Translations under genes and position numbers: made by a program
In this document: positions 1 to 7,835 of the stretch, piece after piece
How the letters are laid out: each line of letters starts with the position of its first letter
How positions within the stretch are numbered: the stretch's first letter is position 1
The notes under the pieces: model-generated
What the model saw: only the letters and a program-made list of their open reading frames with translations
Databases searched by the model: none
What the model was told of the DNA's origin: nothing
NCBI GenBank assembly: GCA_903909815.1
Contig: CAIVXG010000236.1
Location: 1 to 35,748 of the forward strand
DNA: 35,748 bases
Direction of reading: 5' to 3'
Source: an uncultured beta proteobacterium
GTDB lineage: Bacteria > Pseudomonadota > Gammaproteobacteria > Burkholderiales > Burkholderiaceae_C

Positions 1-1
1 A

Positions 2-733
2 CTGCCCGGTGGCATTGAGGTTTCCTGGGCCAGGCATCAGGACGAAGTGCGCCAGGCGCAGCGCCTGCGCTACCAGGTGTTTGCCGACGAAATGGGCGCC
101 CGCCTGCAAAACAAGGTGGCCGGTCACGACATCGATCTGTTTGACGATTTTTGCGAGCACCTGCTGGTGCGCGACAGCGCCAGCGGAGAAGTCATCGGCA
201 CCTATCGCGTGCTCACGCCAGCGCAGGCCAAACGCGTGGGCAGCACTTACAGCGATACCGAATTTGATCTGACCCGCTTGCGCTCGCTGCGTGAGCGCAT
301 GGTCGAGTTGGGGCGCAGCTGTGTGCATCCCGAGCACCGACACGGCGGCGTCATCATGGCGCTGTGGGGTGCGCTGGCAGAGTTCATGCAACGCAATCAG
401 CTCGACATCATGATCGGTTGCGCCAGCATCCCGATGTGGCACAACGGCGTCGTCAGCGGCGACGTGGCGGCAAGCATCTGGCAACAATTGAAAGCCACGC
501 ATCTGGCGCCGGTCGAGTACCAGGTCCGCCCGCGCCTGCCCTTGCCCGTGGAGCAGATGGACAGCAGCTTGCAGGTGGAGCCGCCAGCGCTGATCAAGGG
601 CTATCTGCGCCTGGGCGCCAAGATATTGGGCGCTCCTGCCTGGGACCCGGACTTCAACAGCGCCGACCTGCCCATGATGATGCGCATCGAAGACCTTCCG
701 ACGCGCTATCGCAAGCACTTTTTGGGCCGCTGA
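2..733 (+). CDS. olsB: OlsB-like ornithine-lipid N-acyltransferase (5' end outside window)
   Basis: The frame is open from base 2 to the stop at 731-733, so the true start lies upstream; a GTG at 47 is internal, because the residues before it already belong to the fold. At least 243 residues are visible. The pattern LRYQVFADEMGA, then DLFDDFCEHLLV, then VIGTYRVL, then MVELGRSCVHPEHR, is that of the GNAT-like acyltransferase family containing OlsB, which transfers a 3-hydroxyacyl group from ACP to ornithine to make lyso-ornithine lipid at the inner membrane. Such phosphorus-free lipids typically replace phospholipids in phosphate starvation, which fits the neighbours: the stop overlaps the ATG of the PlcP-like gene (TGATG) and an Agt-like gene follows. 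The partner acyltransferase OlsA is not in the window. LuxI-type autoinducer synthases share the fold but not the context. Family assignment is firm; substrate is inferred. Confidence 0.82.
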   Translation: MPGGIEVSWARHQDEVRQAQRLRYQVFADEMGARLQNKVAGHDIDLFDDFCEHLLVRDSASGEVIGTYRVLTPAQAKRVGSTYSDTEFDLTRLRSLRERMVELGRSCVHPEHRHGGVIMALWGALAEFMQRNQLDIMIGCASIPMWHNGVVSGDVAASIWQQLKATHLAPVEYQVRPRLPLPVEQMDSSLQVEPPALIKGYLRLGAKILGAPAWDPDFNSADLPMMMRIEDLPTRYRKHFLGR

Positions 734-1608
734 TGCGAGCCGCCCTGGATTCCGGCGGAGTCTGGCACGTGCCTGCAGATCTCGCGGACGATCCGGACGA
801 TGCGCCGGGTCGCCAGCGCTATCGCGCCATCTTCATCTCCGACTTGCACCTGGGAACACCCGGTTGCCAGGCGCCGGCACTGCTGGATTTTTTGAAAACC
901 CACCCCAGCGACACGCTCTATCTGGTGGGCGACATTATTGACGGCTGGCAATTGCGCAGGCGCTGGTATTGGCCGCAGTCGCACAACGATGTGGTGCAAA
1001 AGCTGCTGCGGCGCTCGCGCAAGGGCTCGCGCGTGATCTTCGTCCCAGGCAACCACGACGAGTTCGCCCGCGGCTTTGTGGGGCACCACTTTGGCGGCAT
1101 TGAAGTGATGGAAGAAACGGTGCACGTCACGGCCGATGGGCGGCAGCTCTGGGTTGTGCACGGCGACTATTTTGACGGCGTGATCCAGTGCGCCAAATGG
1201 CTCGCCTATCTGGGCGACAACCTGTATGAGTTCACGCTCAGGTTGAACCGCCACCTTAACAGCGCGCGCGCGCGTATGGGTCTGCCCTATTGGTCCCTGT
1301 CCGCCTACCTCAAGCACAAGGTCAAAAAGGCCCTGGCCTACGTCACCGACTTTGAGGAGGCAGTGGCAGCGGAGGCACGGCGCCGCGGCCATCAGGGCGT
1401 CGTCTGCGGCCACATTCACCGCGCTGAAATGCGTGACATCAATGGCATCCTCTATTGCAACGACGGCGATTGGGTGGAGAGCCGCACCGCGTTGGTGGAG
1501 CATTTCGACGGCCGCCTGGAACTGGTGCAATGGGAGTCGTCGCAGGCAGCGGGCGGCCGCGGGCATCGGGCGCTGGGGCCCCATGAAATAGCGAAGGAAA
1601 CAGCATGA
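733..1608 (+). CDS. plcP: PlcP-like metallophosphoesterase (phospholipase C of lipid remodelling)
   Basis: A 291-residue calcineurin-type phosphoesterase of the LpxH-like group. All metal-binding motifs are present in order: SDLHLG (36-41), GDIID (66-70), GNHDE (106-110), HGD (143-145) and GHIHRAE (226-232). Automatic annotation would call it UDP-2,3-diacylglucosamine diphosphatase. The context (OlsB-like gene before, Agt-like glycosyltransferase immediately after, Pho-boxed genes around) instead matches the PlcP-Agt pair of phosphate-starved rhizobia and marine bacteria, where PlcP removes phosphate head groups from phospholipids to give diacylglycerol. The ATG overlaps the olsB stop (TGATG), and its own stop overlaps the next ATG (ATGA), so the three genes are probably translationally coupled. 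No signal peptide is evident, so it should act on the cytoplasmic face. The phospholipase role is an inference from context. Confidence 0.8.
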   Translation: MRAALDSGGVWHVPADLADDPDDAPGRQRYRAIFISDLHLGTPGCQAPALLDFLKTHPSDTLYLVGDIIDGWQLRRRWYWPQSHNDVVQKLLRRSRKGSRVIFVPGNHDEFARGFVGHHFGGIEVMEETVHVTADGRQLWVVHGDYFDGVIQCAKWLAYLGDNLYEFTLRLNRHLNSARARMGLPYWSLSAYLKHKVKKALAYVTDFEEAVAAEARRRGHQGVVCGHIHRAEMRDINGILYCNDGDWVESRTALVEHFDGRLELVQWESSQAAGGRGHRALGPHEIAKETA

Positions 1609-2699
1609 AAATGGCACTCATTACCGATGCCTGGTTGCCCCAGGTGAATGGCGTGGTGACGACCTTGCTGGAACTGCAGCGGGCATTGACCCTGCAGGGG
1701 CATCAGGTCGATGTCATCCACCCGGCGCAGTTCAAGACCCGGCCCTGTCCAGGCTATGCCGGCATCGATCTGGCGATACGCCCCAAACGCGCCTTGTGGG
1801 CGATGCTGGACGCGCTGCAGCCCGAAGTTGTCCATATCGCGACCGAGGGGCCATTGGGCTGGGCCGCGCGCAGCTATTGCCTTAAACACGGGCTGGCGTT
1901 CACCACCGCTTTTCACACCAAATTTCCCGAAATCCTGAATGCTGCGGTGAGGATTCCGCTGTCCTGGGGCTACGCTCTGTTCCGGCATTTTCACAAGCCC
2001 TCCTCGGGCGTGATGGTGCCGACCGAAGGCGTGCTGCGGATGCTGCAGGGTCGGGGCTTCAAGAACCTGCGCGCCTGGACGCATGGCGTGGACACGCAGA
2101 TGTTTGAGTTTCGCGACAACGCACGCCTTTATCCGCCTGCGGGTGAGTTGGTGCGCCCGGTGTCGCTGTTCGTGGGGCGCGTGTCTTACGAAAAGAACAT
2201 CGAGGCCTTTCTCAAGCTCGACGTGCCTGGCACCAAGATCGTGTGCGGCGTGGGACCGCTGGAGCAAAGCCTCAAGGCACGCTATCCCGCCGTGCGCTGG
2301 CTCGGCATTCTGGCGCGCGATGAACTGGCAAAGGTCTATGCCGCGGCCGATGTCTTTGTCTTTCCCAGCCACGCCGATACCTTCGGTCTGGTGTTGCTCG
2401 AAGCCATGGCTTGCGGGACGCCCGCGGCCGCCTTTCCGGTGGATGGGCCACGCGAAGTACTTGGTCAGGACAACCCCGACACGATGGGCGGCGCCAGCGG
2501 CGGCGCCATGCATGCAGACCTTCAACTCGCGTTCCACGCGGCGTTGAAGACGCCCCGCAGCGAAGCGCGCGCCCGGGCTCTCACTTTCAGTTGGCCGCAG
2601 GCGACGGCCGCTTTTCTGGGCTACCTGGTGCCAGCGCGCCAAGGCACAATACCGCAACCCATGGACGCCACACTGAATTCCGTCACACGTTTGACATAA
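1605..2699 (+). CDS. Agt-like family 4 glycosyltransferase (diacylglycerol glycosyltransferase)
   Basis: A 364-residue GT-B glycosyltransferase of family GT4. The N-terminus (ALITDAWLPQVNGVVTTL), the VHIATEGPLGW segment, the FHTKFPE segment and the C-terminal nucleotide-sugar site FPSHADTFGLVLLEAMACG (about 250-268) are those of lipid glycosyltransferases related to Agrobacterium Agt. Agt adds glucose or glucuronate from UDP-sugars to the diacylglycerol released by PlcP. The gene follows plcP with an ATGA overlap and a good AAGGA ribosome site 6 bp before ATG 1605. Its last codons and stop form the Pho box of ppk1 (2680-2697), so coding and regulatory sequence share bases. The sugar donor cannot be read from sequence; a ugd gene at 25861-27345 could supply UDP-glucuronate. 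A role in polysaccharide synthesis is the alternative. Confidence 0.82.
   Translation: MKMALITDAWLPQVNGVVTTLLELQRALTLQGHQVDVIHPAQFKTRPCPGYAGIDLAIRPKRALWAMLDALQPEVVHIATEGPLGWAARSYCLKHGLAFTTAFHTKFPEILNAAVRIPLSWGYALFRHFHKPSSGVMVPTEGVLRMLQGRGFKNLRAWTHGVDTQMFEFRDNARLYPPAGELVRPVSLFVGRVSYEKNIEAFLKLDVPGTKIVCGVGPLEQSLKARYPAVRWLGILARDELAKVYAAADVFVFPSHADTFGLVLLEAMACGTPAAAFPVDGPREVLGQDNPDTMGGASGGAMHADLQLAFHAALKTPRSEARARALTFSWPQATAAFLGYLVPARQGTIPQPMDATLNSVTRLT
2680..2697 (+). promoter_or_regulatory. Pho box and promoter of ppk1
   Basis: CCGTCAC-ACGT-TTGACAT matches the PhoB-box form (7-4-7). After exactly 10 bp comes CATACT (2708-2713) as -10. The box lies in the last codons and stop of the preceding glycosyltransferase. 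Predicted transcription start is near 2720, before ATG 2751. Confidence 0.8.
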
Positions 2700-2750
2700 A
2701 TCAGACACATACTGGCGCAAAACTTGGGTCGTCCAGGTCAGAGAGAAGTC

Positions 2751-4880
2751 ATGCCCAACTCCCATGCCAATGCGCGCGTGCAGCCGAGCCGATCCGATCC
2801 GGCGCTTCCGATACCCTTTCTGGATCGCGATCACGCCATACTGGCGTTCAACCAGCGCGTGCTGGATTGGGCGCATCGCAGCGAGGTGCCGCTGCTGGAA
2901 CGTCTGCGCTACCTGTGCATCGTGTCCTCCAATCTGGACGAGTTCTTCGAGGTCCGTGCGGACGCACACCTGAGCGCGGCACGCAGTCGCGACCACAAGG
3001 GGCTTGACACCGCGCAGTCCTTCGCCACTTTGTCCCATTCGACCCACCGGCTGGTGGAACAGCAGTACCACCTCTATAACGCGGCCGTGTTGCCGGCGCT
3101 CAAACGCCAGGGCATAGAAATTGTTTCACACTCGGAGCGCGACGCCGAGCAAAGGCGCTGGGTCAAGGACTACTTTGAACGTGAAGTGCGCCCGCTGCTG
3201 ATACCCATCGGCCTGGACCCGTCGCACCCGTTTCCGCAGGTGGCCAACAAGTCGCTGAACTTCATCGTGCGTCTCACCGGGCGCGATGCTTTCGGACGCG
3301 AGAACGACATCTCCATCGTCAAGATACCGCGCGTCTTGCCGCGCCTGATACGCCTGCCGGAAAAGATCTCCGACAAGCGCATTCTCTTTGTCTCGCTCTC
3401 CAGCGTCATCCGCTCGCATCTGCAGGACCTGTTTTCCGGGCGCGAGGTGGGACAGTTTTCGCAGTTCCGCGTGACCCGGCATTCCGACCTGGCGGTGGAC
3501 GAGGACGATGTGCAAAACCTGCGCACGGCGCTGCGCCAGGAACTGGAGCAGCGCCACTACGGGCAGGCGGTGCGGCTCGAAGTGGCGGCCGGCTGCTCGG
3601 AGCATCTGGCGGGCTATTTGCTCAAGCAGTTTGATCTGACCGAGCTCTCGCTGTACCGGGTGCAGGGTCCGGTGAACATGGCACGGTTGACGCAGTTGAT
3701 CGATCTGGTGGATGAACCGCGGCTGCGCTTTAAACCCTTCAAGGGTTGCTGGCCGGTGCAACTCACGCCCGGCCAATCGTTTTTCGAGCGCCTGAAAAAG
3801 GGCGACGTGATGTTGCATCAACCGTTTGAGCGCTTTGATGCGGTGTTGGAATTTTTGCGCGAAGCGGTGCTGGATCCGCAGGTGCTGGCGATCAAGCAGA
3901 CGATCTACCGCACCGGCTCAGACTCGACCTTGATGGACCTGTTGCGCGAGGCCGTGCGCCGGGGTAAGGAGGTCACGGTCGTGGTGGAACTCAAGGCCCG
4001 CTTTGACGAGGAAGCCAACATCAACTGGGCCGAGATGCTGGAGTCCATTGGCGCGCAGGTGGTGTACGGCGTGGTGGGCCTCAAGACCCATGCCAAGATG
4101 CTGCTGGTGACGCGGCGCGAGGGCAAACAGATGCGTCGTTATGCCCACCTCTCGACCGGCAACTACAACCCCAGCACGGCCAGGCTCTACACCGATGTGA
4201 GCTGTCTCACGGCTGACCCCGCCCTGACCTCGGATATCGAGCAGGTGTTTGTGCACATCGCAGGCCTGAGCGCGCTGCCGCGACTCAAGCGCCTGTGGTT
4301 GGCGCCGTTTCACCTGCAGCGCCGCCTGATCGCCAAGATCGACGCGCTGGCCCATGGCGCAAGCCACGGCCAGCAAGCGCGCATCGTCCTCAAGATGAAT
4401 GCGCTCACCGACGAGGCGCTGATGCGCGCACTGGTTCACGCCGGACAGTGCGGCGTCAAGATCGACCTGATCGTGCGCGGCGCCTGCATGCTGCCAGCGC
4501 AGGTGCCGGGCCTTTGCGACAACATTCGCGTGCGCTCCATCATCGGCCGCTTTTTGGAGCATTCCAGGGTGTTCTATTTCTCGCTGGAGGGCGAGGAACA
4601 GCTGTTGTTGTCCAGCGCCGACTGGATGAACCGCAACATGCTGCGCCGCATCGAACTGGCTTGGCCCGTGACCGATCCTGCGCTGCGCCAGCGCATCATC
4701 GACGAGTGCCTGGTGTCCTATCTGCACGATGGCGTGGATGCCTGGGACATGGCGCCGGATGGCCACTATGTGCGCGTGGACACGGCCGCGGCAGCGATCA
4801 AGGTGGGAGCGCAGGATGCGCTCATGGCGCGCTACAGTGCGCATCCGAAATCCGCCAAAGGGAAGAAGTCATGGACCTGA
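2751..4880 (+). CDS. ppk: polyphosphate kinase 1
   Basis: A 709-residue PPK1, the membrane-associated enzyme that reversibly polymerises the gamma-phosphate of ATP into polyphosphate. The N-terminal domain opens with LPIPFLDRDHAILAFNQRVL and SNLDEFFEVR. The catalytic half has the autophosphorylated histidine in GLKTHAKM (H447), then RRYAHLSTGNYNPSTAR, and the second conserved histidine in FLEHSRVFYF (H604). ATG 2751 is chosen because GAGAGAAG precedes it; a TTG at 2724 has no ribosome site. A Pho box with -10 lies directly upstream, so induction in phosphate starvation is expected. The stop lies inside the sixA gene (10-bp overlap), indicating one transcript. Full family length, no lesions. 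Confidence 0.97.
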   Translation: MPNSHANARVQPSRSDPALPIPFLDRDHAILAFNQRVLDWAHRSEVPLLERLRYLCIVSSNLDEFFEVRADAHLSAARSRDHKGLDTAQSFATLSHSTHRLVEQQYHLYNAAVLPALKRQGIEIVSHSERDAEQRRWVKDYFEREVRPLLIPIGLDPSHPFPQVANKSLNFIVRLTGRDAFGRENDISIVKIPRVLPRLIRLPEKISDKRILFVSLSSVIRSHLQDLFSGREVGQFSQFRVTRHSDLAVDEDDVQNLRTALRQELEQRHYGQAVRLEVAAGCSEHLAGYLLKQFDLTELSLYRVQGPVNMARLTQLIDLVDEPRLRFKPFKGCWPVQLTPGQSFFERLKKGDVMLHQPFERFDAVLEFLREAVLDPQVLAIKQTIYRTGSDSTLMDLLREAVRRGKEVTVVVELKARFDEEANINWAEMLESIGAQVVYGVVGLKTHAKMLLVTRREGKQMRRYAHLSTGNYNPSTARLYTDVSCLTADPALTSDIEQVFVHIAGLSALPRLKRLWLAPFHLQRRLIAKIDALAHGASHGQQARIVLKMNALTDEALMRALVHAGQCGVKIDLIVRGACMLPAQVPGLCDNIRVRSIIGRFLEHSRVFYFSLEGEEQLLLSSADWMNRNMLRRIELAWPVTDPALRQRIIDECLVSYLHDGVDAWDMAPDGHYVRVDTAAAAIKVGAQDALMARYSAHPKSAKGKKSWT

Positions 4881-5332
4881 TTTTGTGGCGCCACGCCGAG
4901 GCGCACGACGCCGAAGAAGGCGGCACTGACCTGGACCGCGACCTCACGGCGCGCGGCCACAAGCAGGCCGTCAAGATGGCGGCCTGGCTCGACCGCCACT
5001 TGCCCGAAAGCACGCGCATCCTGGCCAGCCCGTCACGCCGCACCGAACAGACGGCGCTGGCGCTGGGGCGAAAATACAAGGTCAGGGCCGAACTGGGGCC
5101 GGATGGATCAGCGGCACAGGTGCTGGAACTGGTGCAGTGGCCGCAGAGCAAGGCCTCGGTACTGGTGGTGGGGCATCAACCCGTGCTGGGTCAGATCGTG
5201 GCGCAGTTGATCGGACTGAAGGAAAGCGACTGCGCCATCAAGAAAGGCGCAGTCTGGTGGCTGCGCACGCGCAGCCGTGACGACCAGCCCCAGACCGTGA
5301 TCGTCACAGTGCAAAACCCCGACTCAGTTTAG
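4871..5332 (+). CDS. sixA: SixA-type phosphohistidine phosphatase
   Basis: A 153-residue histidine-phosphatase-superfamily protein. The RHAEAHD motif at residues 7-13 contains the nucleophilic histidine (H8). SPSRRTEQTA gives the substrate-binding arginines, and VVGHQPVL holds the second catalytic histidine. SixA proteins remove phosphate from histidine in phosphotransfer proteins. The gene overlaps the end of ppk by 10 bp, with GGAAGAAG before ATG 4871, so it is co-transcribed from the ppk Pho promoter. A role in polyphosphate turnover or in dephosphorylating a histidine protein during starvation is possible but not shown by sequence. It converges on the histone-like gene with a 14-bp gap. 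Confidence 0.9.
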   Translation: MDLILWRHAEAHDAEEGGTDLDRDLTARGHKQAVKMAAWLDRHLPESTRILASPSRRTEQTALALGRKYKVRAELGPDGSAAQVLELVQWPQSKASVLVVGHQPVLGQIVAQLIGLKESDCAIKKGAVWWLRTRSRDDQPQTVIVTVQNPDSV

Positions 5333-5346
5333 GAGTCCCCGCTCGC

Positions 5347-5823
5347 TCAGTTATTTGGGCGCCCGGTCTTGATGGCCGGAACTGCCTGCAGCGCCGCCTT
5401 GAGCGCAGCGTCGGTCATGGCGGCCAGAGCCTTGATGCCGGCGCGCAACAGCTCGCTTTTTTTCACCGGCTGCGCCAATTTGGCGGCGCGTATCTTGAGC
5501 GCATCCACCACCAGGTATTCCAGTTTCGGAATGGTGAAGCTGTCGCGCACGAGCTTGGGCTTCTTGACTTTCTCGGCCTTGGCGACGACGGCTTTGGGAG
5601 CCGGTTTTGCCATCGGCTTGGGTGCAGCGGCAGGCGCGGCCTTGGCCGGCGCAGCCAGCGCCTTTTTGACCGGCTTGGCCAGGGCCTTGGCCAGCGGTTT
5701 GAGCACGGCCTTGGCGACCGGTTTGGCGACCGCTTTGACCGCAGCCTTGGCGGGCACAACGGCAGGCATCGGCGCAACGACCGGTTTGGGCGCAACGACG
5801 GGTTTGCTGGAGGTGGCGTTCAT
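5347..5823 (-). CDS. Ala/Lys/Pro-rich histone-H1-like protein with ribbon-helix-helix-like C-terminus
   Basis: A 158-residue basic protein. The start is ATG at 5823 with GAAAGGA upstream; a TTG at 5838 is less likely. Residues about 1-95 are low-complexity repeats such as KPVAKAV and KPLAKAL, like histone H1 or AlgP tails. Residues about 97-150 are ordered: a short strand (RDSFTIP), a helix (LEYLVVDALKIRAAKLA), then KKSELLRAGIKALAAM, which resembles the strand-helix-helix plan of ribbon-helix-helix DNA-binding domains. The tail could bind DNA or polyanions. Because it converges on ppk-sixA, binding to polyphosphate or to polyphosphate granules is an attractive inference, in line with AlgP-like proteins found with such granules. 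A pure nucleoid protein is the alternative. No family name recognised with certainty. Confidence 0.85.
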   Translation of the reverse strand: MNATSSKPVVAPKPVVAPMPAVVPAKAAVKAVAKPVAKAVLKPLAKALAKPVKKALAAPAKAAPAAAPKPMAKPAPKAVVAKAEKVKKPKLVRDSFTIPKLEYLVVDALKIRAAKLAQPVKKSELLRAGIKALAAMTDAALKAALQAVPAIKTGRPNN

Positions 5824-5840
5824 GGTGTTTCCTTTCAAAT

Positions 5841-5867
5841 AAACGGTGCATACAGTTTATACCGTTT
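5841..5867. promoter_or_regulatory. inverted repeat over the presumed -10 of the histone-like gene
   Basis: AAACGGT (5841-5847) and ACCGTTT (5861-5867) form a perfect 7-bp inverted repeat with a 13-bp spacer. The minus-strand -10-like TATAAA (5861-5856) lies at its edge, 18-44 bp upstream of the histone-like start codon. It could be an operator, perhaps for autoregulation by the ribbon-helix-helix-like domain, or a leader hairpin. Function is inferred. Confidence 0.4.
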
Positions 5868-5881
5868 TCATCCCCATAAAA

Positions 5882-5899
5882 GCGTCATATTACTGACAT
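5882..5899 (+). promoter_or_regulatory. Pho box and promoter of the EAL-CBS-GGDEF gene
   Basis: GCGTCAT-ATTA-CTGACAT has the 7-4-7 form; 10 bp later is TAAATT (5910-5915) as -10. Predicted start near 5922 gives a short leader before ATG 5940. Confidence 0.75.
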
Positions 5900-5939
5900 A
5901 TTGCAGTCGTAAATTGAAGCGCTAAAACAAGGAATGTTC

Positions 5940-7802
5940 ATGTTCACCGTCTTGTCGGCGCAGCTCAAAGCTGTGGATTCATGGAATGGCAGGGCGCGCG
6001 TGCGTTCGCTCGTTCCAGCCCTGATTCAGGGCGGTGGCGGCCCCCTGGCCACGCTGCTGAGTCGTCATGCCCTGACCCCGGTGTATCAGCCCATCGTGGC
6101 GCTCCAGGGCGGAGGCATTTTCGCGCATGAAGCCCTGATACGTGGGCCCAAGGGGACGTCGTTCGAATTCCCCGACGTCTTGCTGCGAGCGGCTGCGGCC
6201 GAAGAGCTTGGCTTTGAGTTCGAGACCGCGGCTGCGGCTGCGGCGCTGCAATGCTGGGGTGGTTTGCGTGATCCTGGGCGGGTGTTTGTCAACCTCAGCG
6301 CCGCGGTGCTGGTGCGACTCTTTCGACGTTGCGGGCGCGAGGCCCTGAGCGAAATGGTGCACGGCTTTGGCGTGGCGCCGCGCATGCTGGTGCTGGAGAT
6401 CACCGAGCATGAACGCGTGGACGACATGGATGAACTGGCAAGGGTGGCAGATGAAGTGCATCTGGCCGGCGTTTCATTGGCGCTGGACGACTTTGGCGAT
6501 GGTCGCTCCAGCCTGCGGCTGTGGTCGCAGATCAGGCCGGACATCGTCAAGATCGACAAGTACTTCACTCGCGATCTGAGTCAGCACGCCGACAAGCTCA
6601 AGACCGTCCAGGCGCTGCAACAGATCGCCTCCATTTTCAACACCGCACTCGTGGCCGAAGGCATAGAGACAGCCGAGGACCTGCGCGTGCTGCGCGATCT
6701 GGGAATCCCCTATGGGCAGGGCTATTTCCTTGGGCGTCCCGAACCCGAGCCGCGCGAGGAGCCCTTGGCGCAGGCGCTGGAGGTCATGCGGGACCGGCGG
6801 GTGGCCGTGATGCCTCAAAGCGGGCGCGCCGTGCAAGCGGGCTTCCTGCGCGGGGTCTCCGTCGTCAGCGCGCCCACGCTGAGCCAAGGCAACAGCAACG
6901 ACGATGCGGCAGCGCTGTTTCACGCCAGACCCGAGCTGCATGCGCTGGCGGTGGTGGATGGCCAACGCCCTGTGGCCATCATCAGTCGCACCGGTTTTCT
7001 GAATGAATACGCCAAGCCCTACTACCGCGAAATCTGGGGCAGGAAATCTTGCATGAAAACCGCCAATGACCAACCCCGCTTGGTCGAGCGCGACCACAAC
7101 GTGGACGAACTGGTGGGGATCTTGACGTCGGAGGATCAGCGTTACCTGACCGAGGGCTTCATCGTCGTGGACAACGGCCGCTATATCGGGCTGGGCACCG
7201 GGGACCAGCTGGTGCGCTCGGTGACGGAGGTGCGCATCGAGGCCGCGCGCCACGCCAATCCCCTGACCTTCCTGCCGGGAAACATCCCCATCAGCCAGCA
7301 TATTGAACGCCTGCTCGACAGCGGCGCCGAGTTTGTTGCCTGCTATGCGGATCTGAACAACTTCAAGCCCTTCAACGACCAATACGGCTACTGGCGCGGC
7401 GACGAGATGATCCGCCTGTTGGCCAAGCTGGCGCTGACGCACTGCGACCCGTTGTGTGATTTCGTGGGCCACGTGGGCGGTGACGATTTCATCCTGCTGT
7501 ACCAGAGCGCCAACTGGAAAATGCAATGCGAGAGCCTGGTGCGTACCTTTGCCGGCCGGGCGCGCGAACTGTTTGATGACAAGGCGCTTGCCGCCGGTGG
7601 CATCACGGCAGAAGACCGTCACGGCGTGACGCGATTCTTTCCATGCACCACGCTCTCGATCGGAGCGGTGGTGATTCGACCCAACGAGTTCTTCAGCGCC
7701 GAACAGGTGGCTTCCCTGGCCGCATTGGCCAAGCACGATGCCAAGATGGCAGGGGCGGGCCTGTTCATCCGCAGCGTGGTCCCGAGCGATCCCAGCCTCT
7801 AG
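5940..7802 (+). CDS. EAL-CBS-GGDEF protein, probable c-di-GMP phosphodiesterase
   Basis: A 620-residue cytoplasmic signalling protein. ATG 5940 is chosen because AAGGA lies 6 bp before it; ATG 5934 would leave no spacing. The EAL domain (about 40-270) keeps the catalytic series: EALIRGP (64-70), FVNLSA, LEITEHE, LDDFGDGRSS (about 182-191), DIVKIDK, VAEGIET and GQGYFLGRP. It should therefore be able to hydrolyse c-di-GMP. The middle (about 290-430) fits a CBS pair that may sense adenine nucleotides. The C-terminus (about 440-600) is GGDEF-like, with YADLNNFKPFNDQYG and GGDDF in place of GGDEF (about 513-517), so cyclase activity is doubtful and a GTP-sensing role is possible. A Pho box sits directly upstream, tying c-di-GMP level to phosphate starvation. 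Confidence 0.93.
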   Translation: MFTVLSAQLKAVDSWNGRARVRSLVPALIQGGGGPLATLLSRHALTPVYQPIVALQGGGIFAHEALIRGPKGTSFEFPDVLLRAAAAEELGFEFETAAAAAALQCWGGLRDPGRVFVNLSAAVLVRLFRRCGREALSEMVHGFGVAPRMLVLEITEHERVDDMDELARVADEVHLAGVSLALDDFGDGRSSLRLWSQIRPDIVKIDKYFTRDLSQHADKLKTVQALQQIASIFNTALVAEGIETAEDLRVLRDLGIPYGQGYFLGRPEPEPREEPLAQALEVMRDRRVAVMPQSGRAVQAGFLRGVSVVSAPTLSQGNSNDDAAALFHARPELHALAVVDGQRPVAIISRTGFLNEYAKPYYREIWGRKSCMKTANDQPRLVERDHNVDELVGILTSEDQRYLTEGFIVVDNGRYIGLGTGDQLVRSVTEVRIEAARHANPLTFLPGNIPISQHIERLLDSGAEFVACYADLNNFKPFNDQYGYWRGDEMIRLLAKLALTHCDPLCDFVGHVGGDDFILLYQSANWKMQCESLVRTFAGRARELFDDKALAAGGITAEDRHGVTRFFPCTTLSIGAVVIRPNEFFSAEQVASLAALAKHDAKMAGAGLFIRSVVPSDPSL

Positions 7803-7835
7803 CCCACCGCCGCCCACGCATCCCGGGCCGCGGCC

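Noticed and set aside
2-733. LuxI-type autoinducer synthase
   Set aside because: It shares the GNAT-like fold, but the ELGRSCV-type segment and lipid gene neighbours fit OlsB, and no luxR-type gene is adjacent.
733-1608. Annotation as LpxH (UDP-2,3-diacylglucosamine diphosphatase)
   Set aside because: The fold and motifs allow it, but linkage to olsB and an Agt-like gene in a Pho-rich region favours PlcP; not excluded without a tree.
1452-3071. 539-codon minus-strand frame across plcP, agt and ppk
   Set aside because: It runs antisense to three recognised genes and their junctions, and has no domain or ribosome site.
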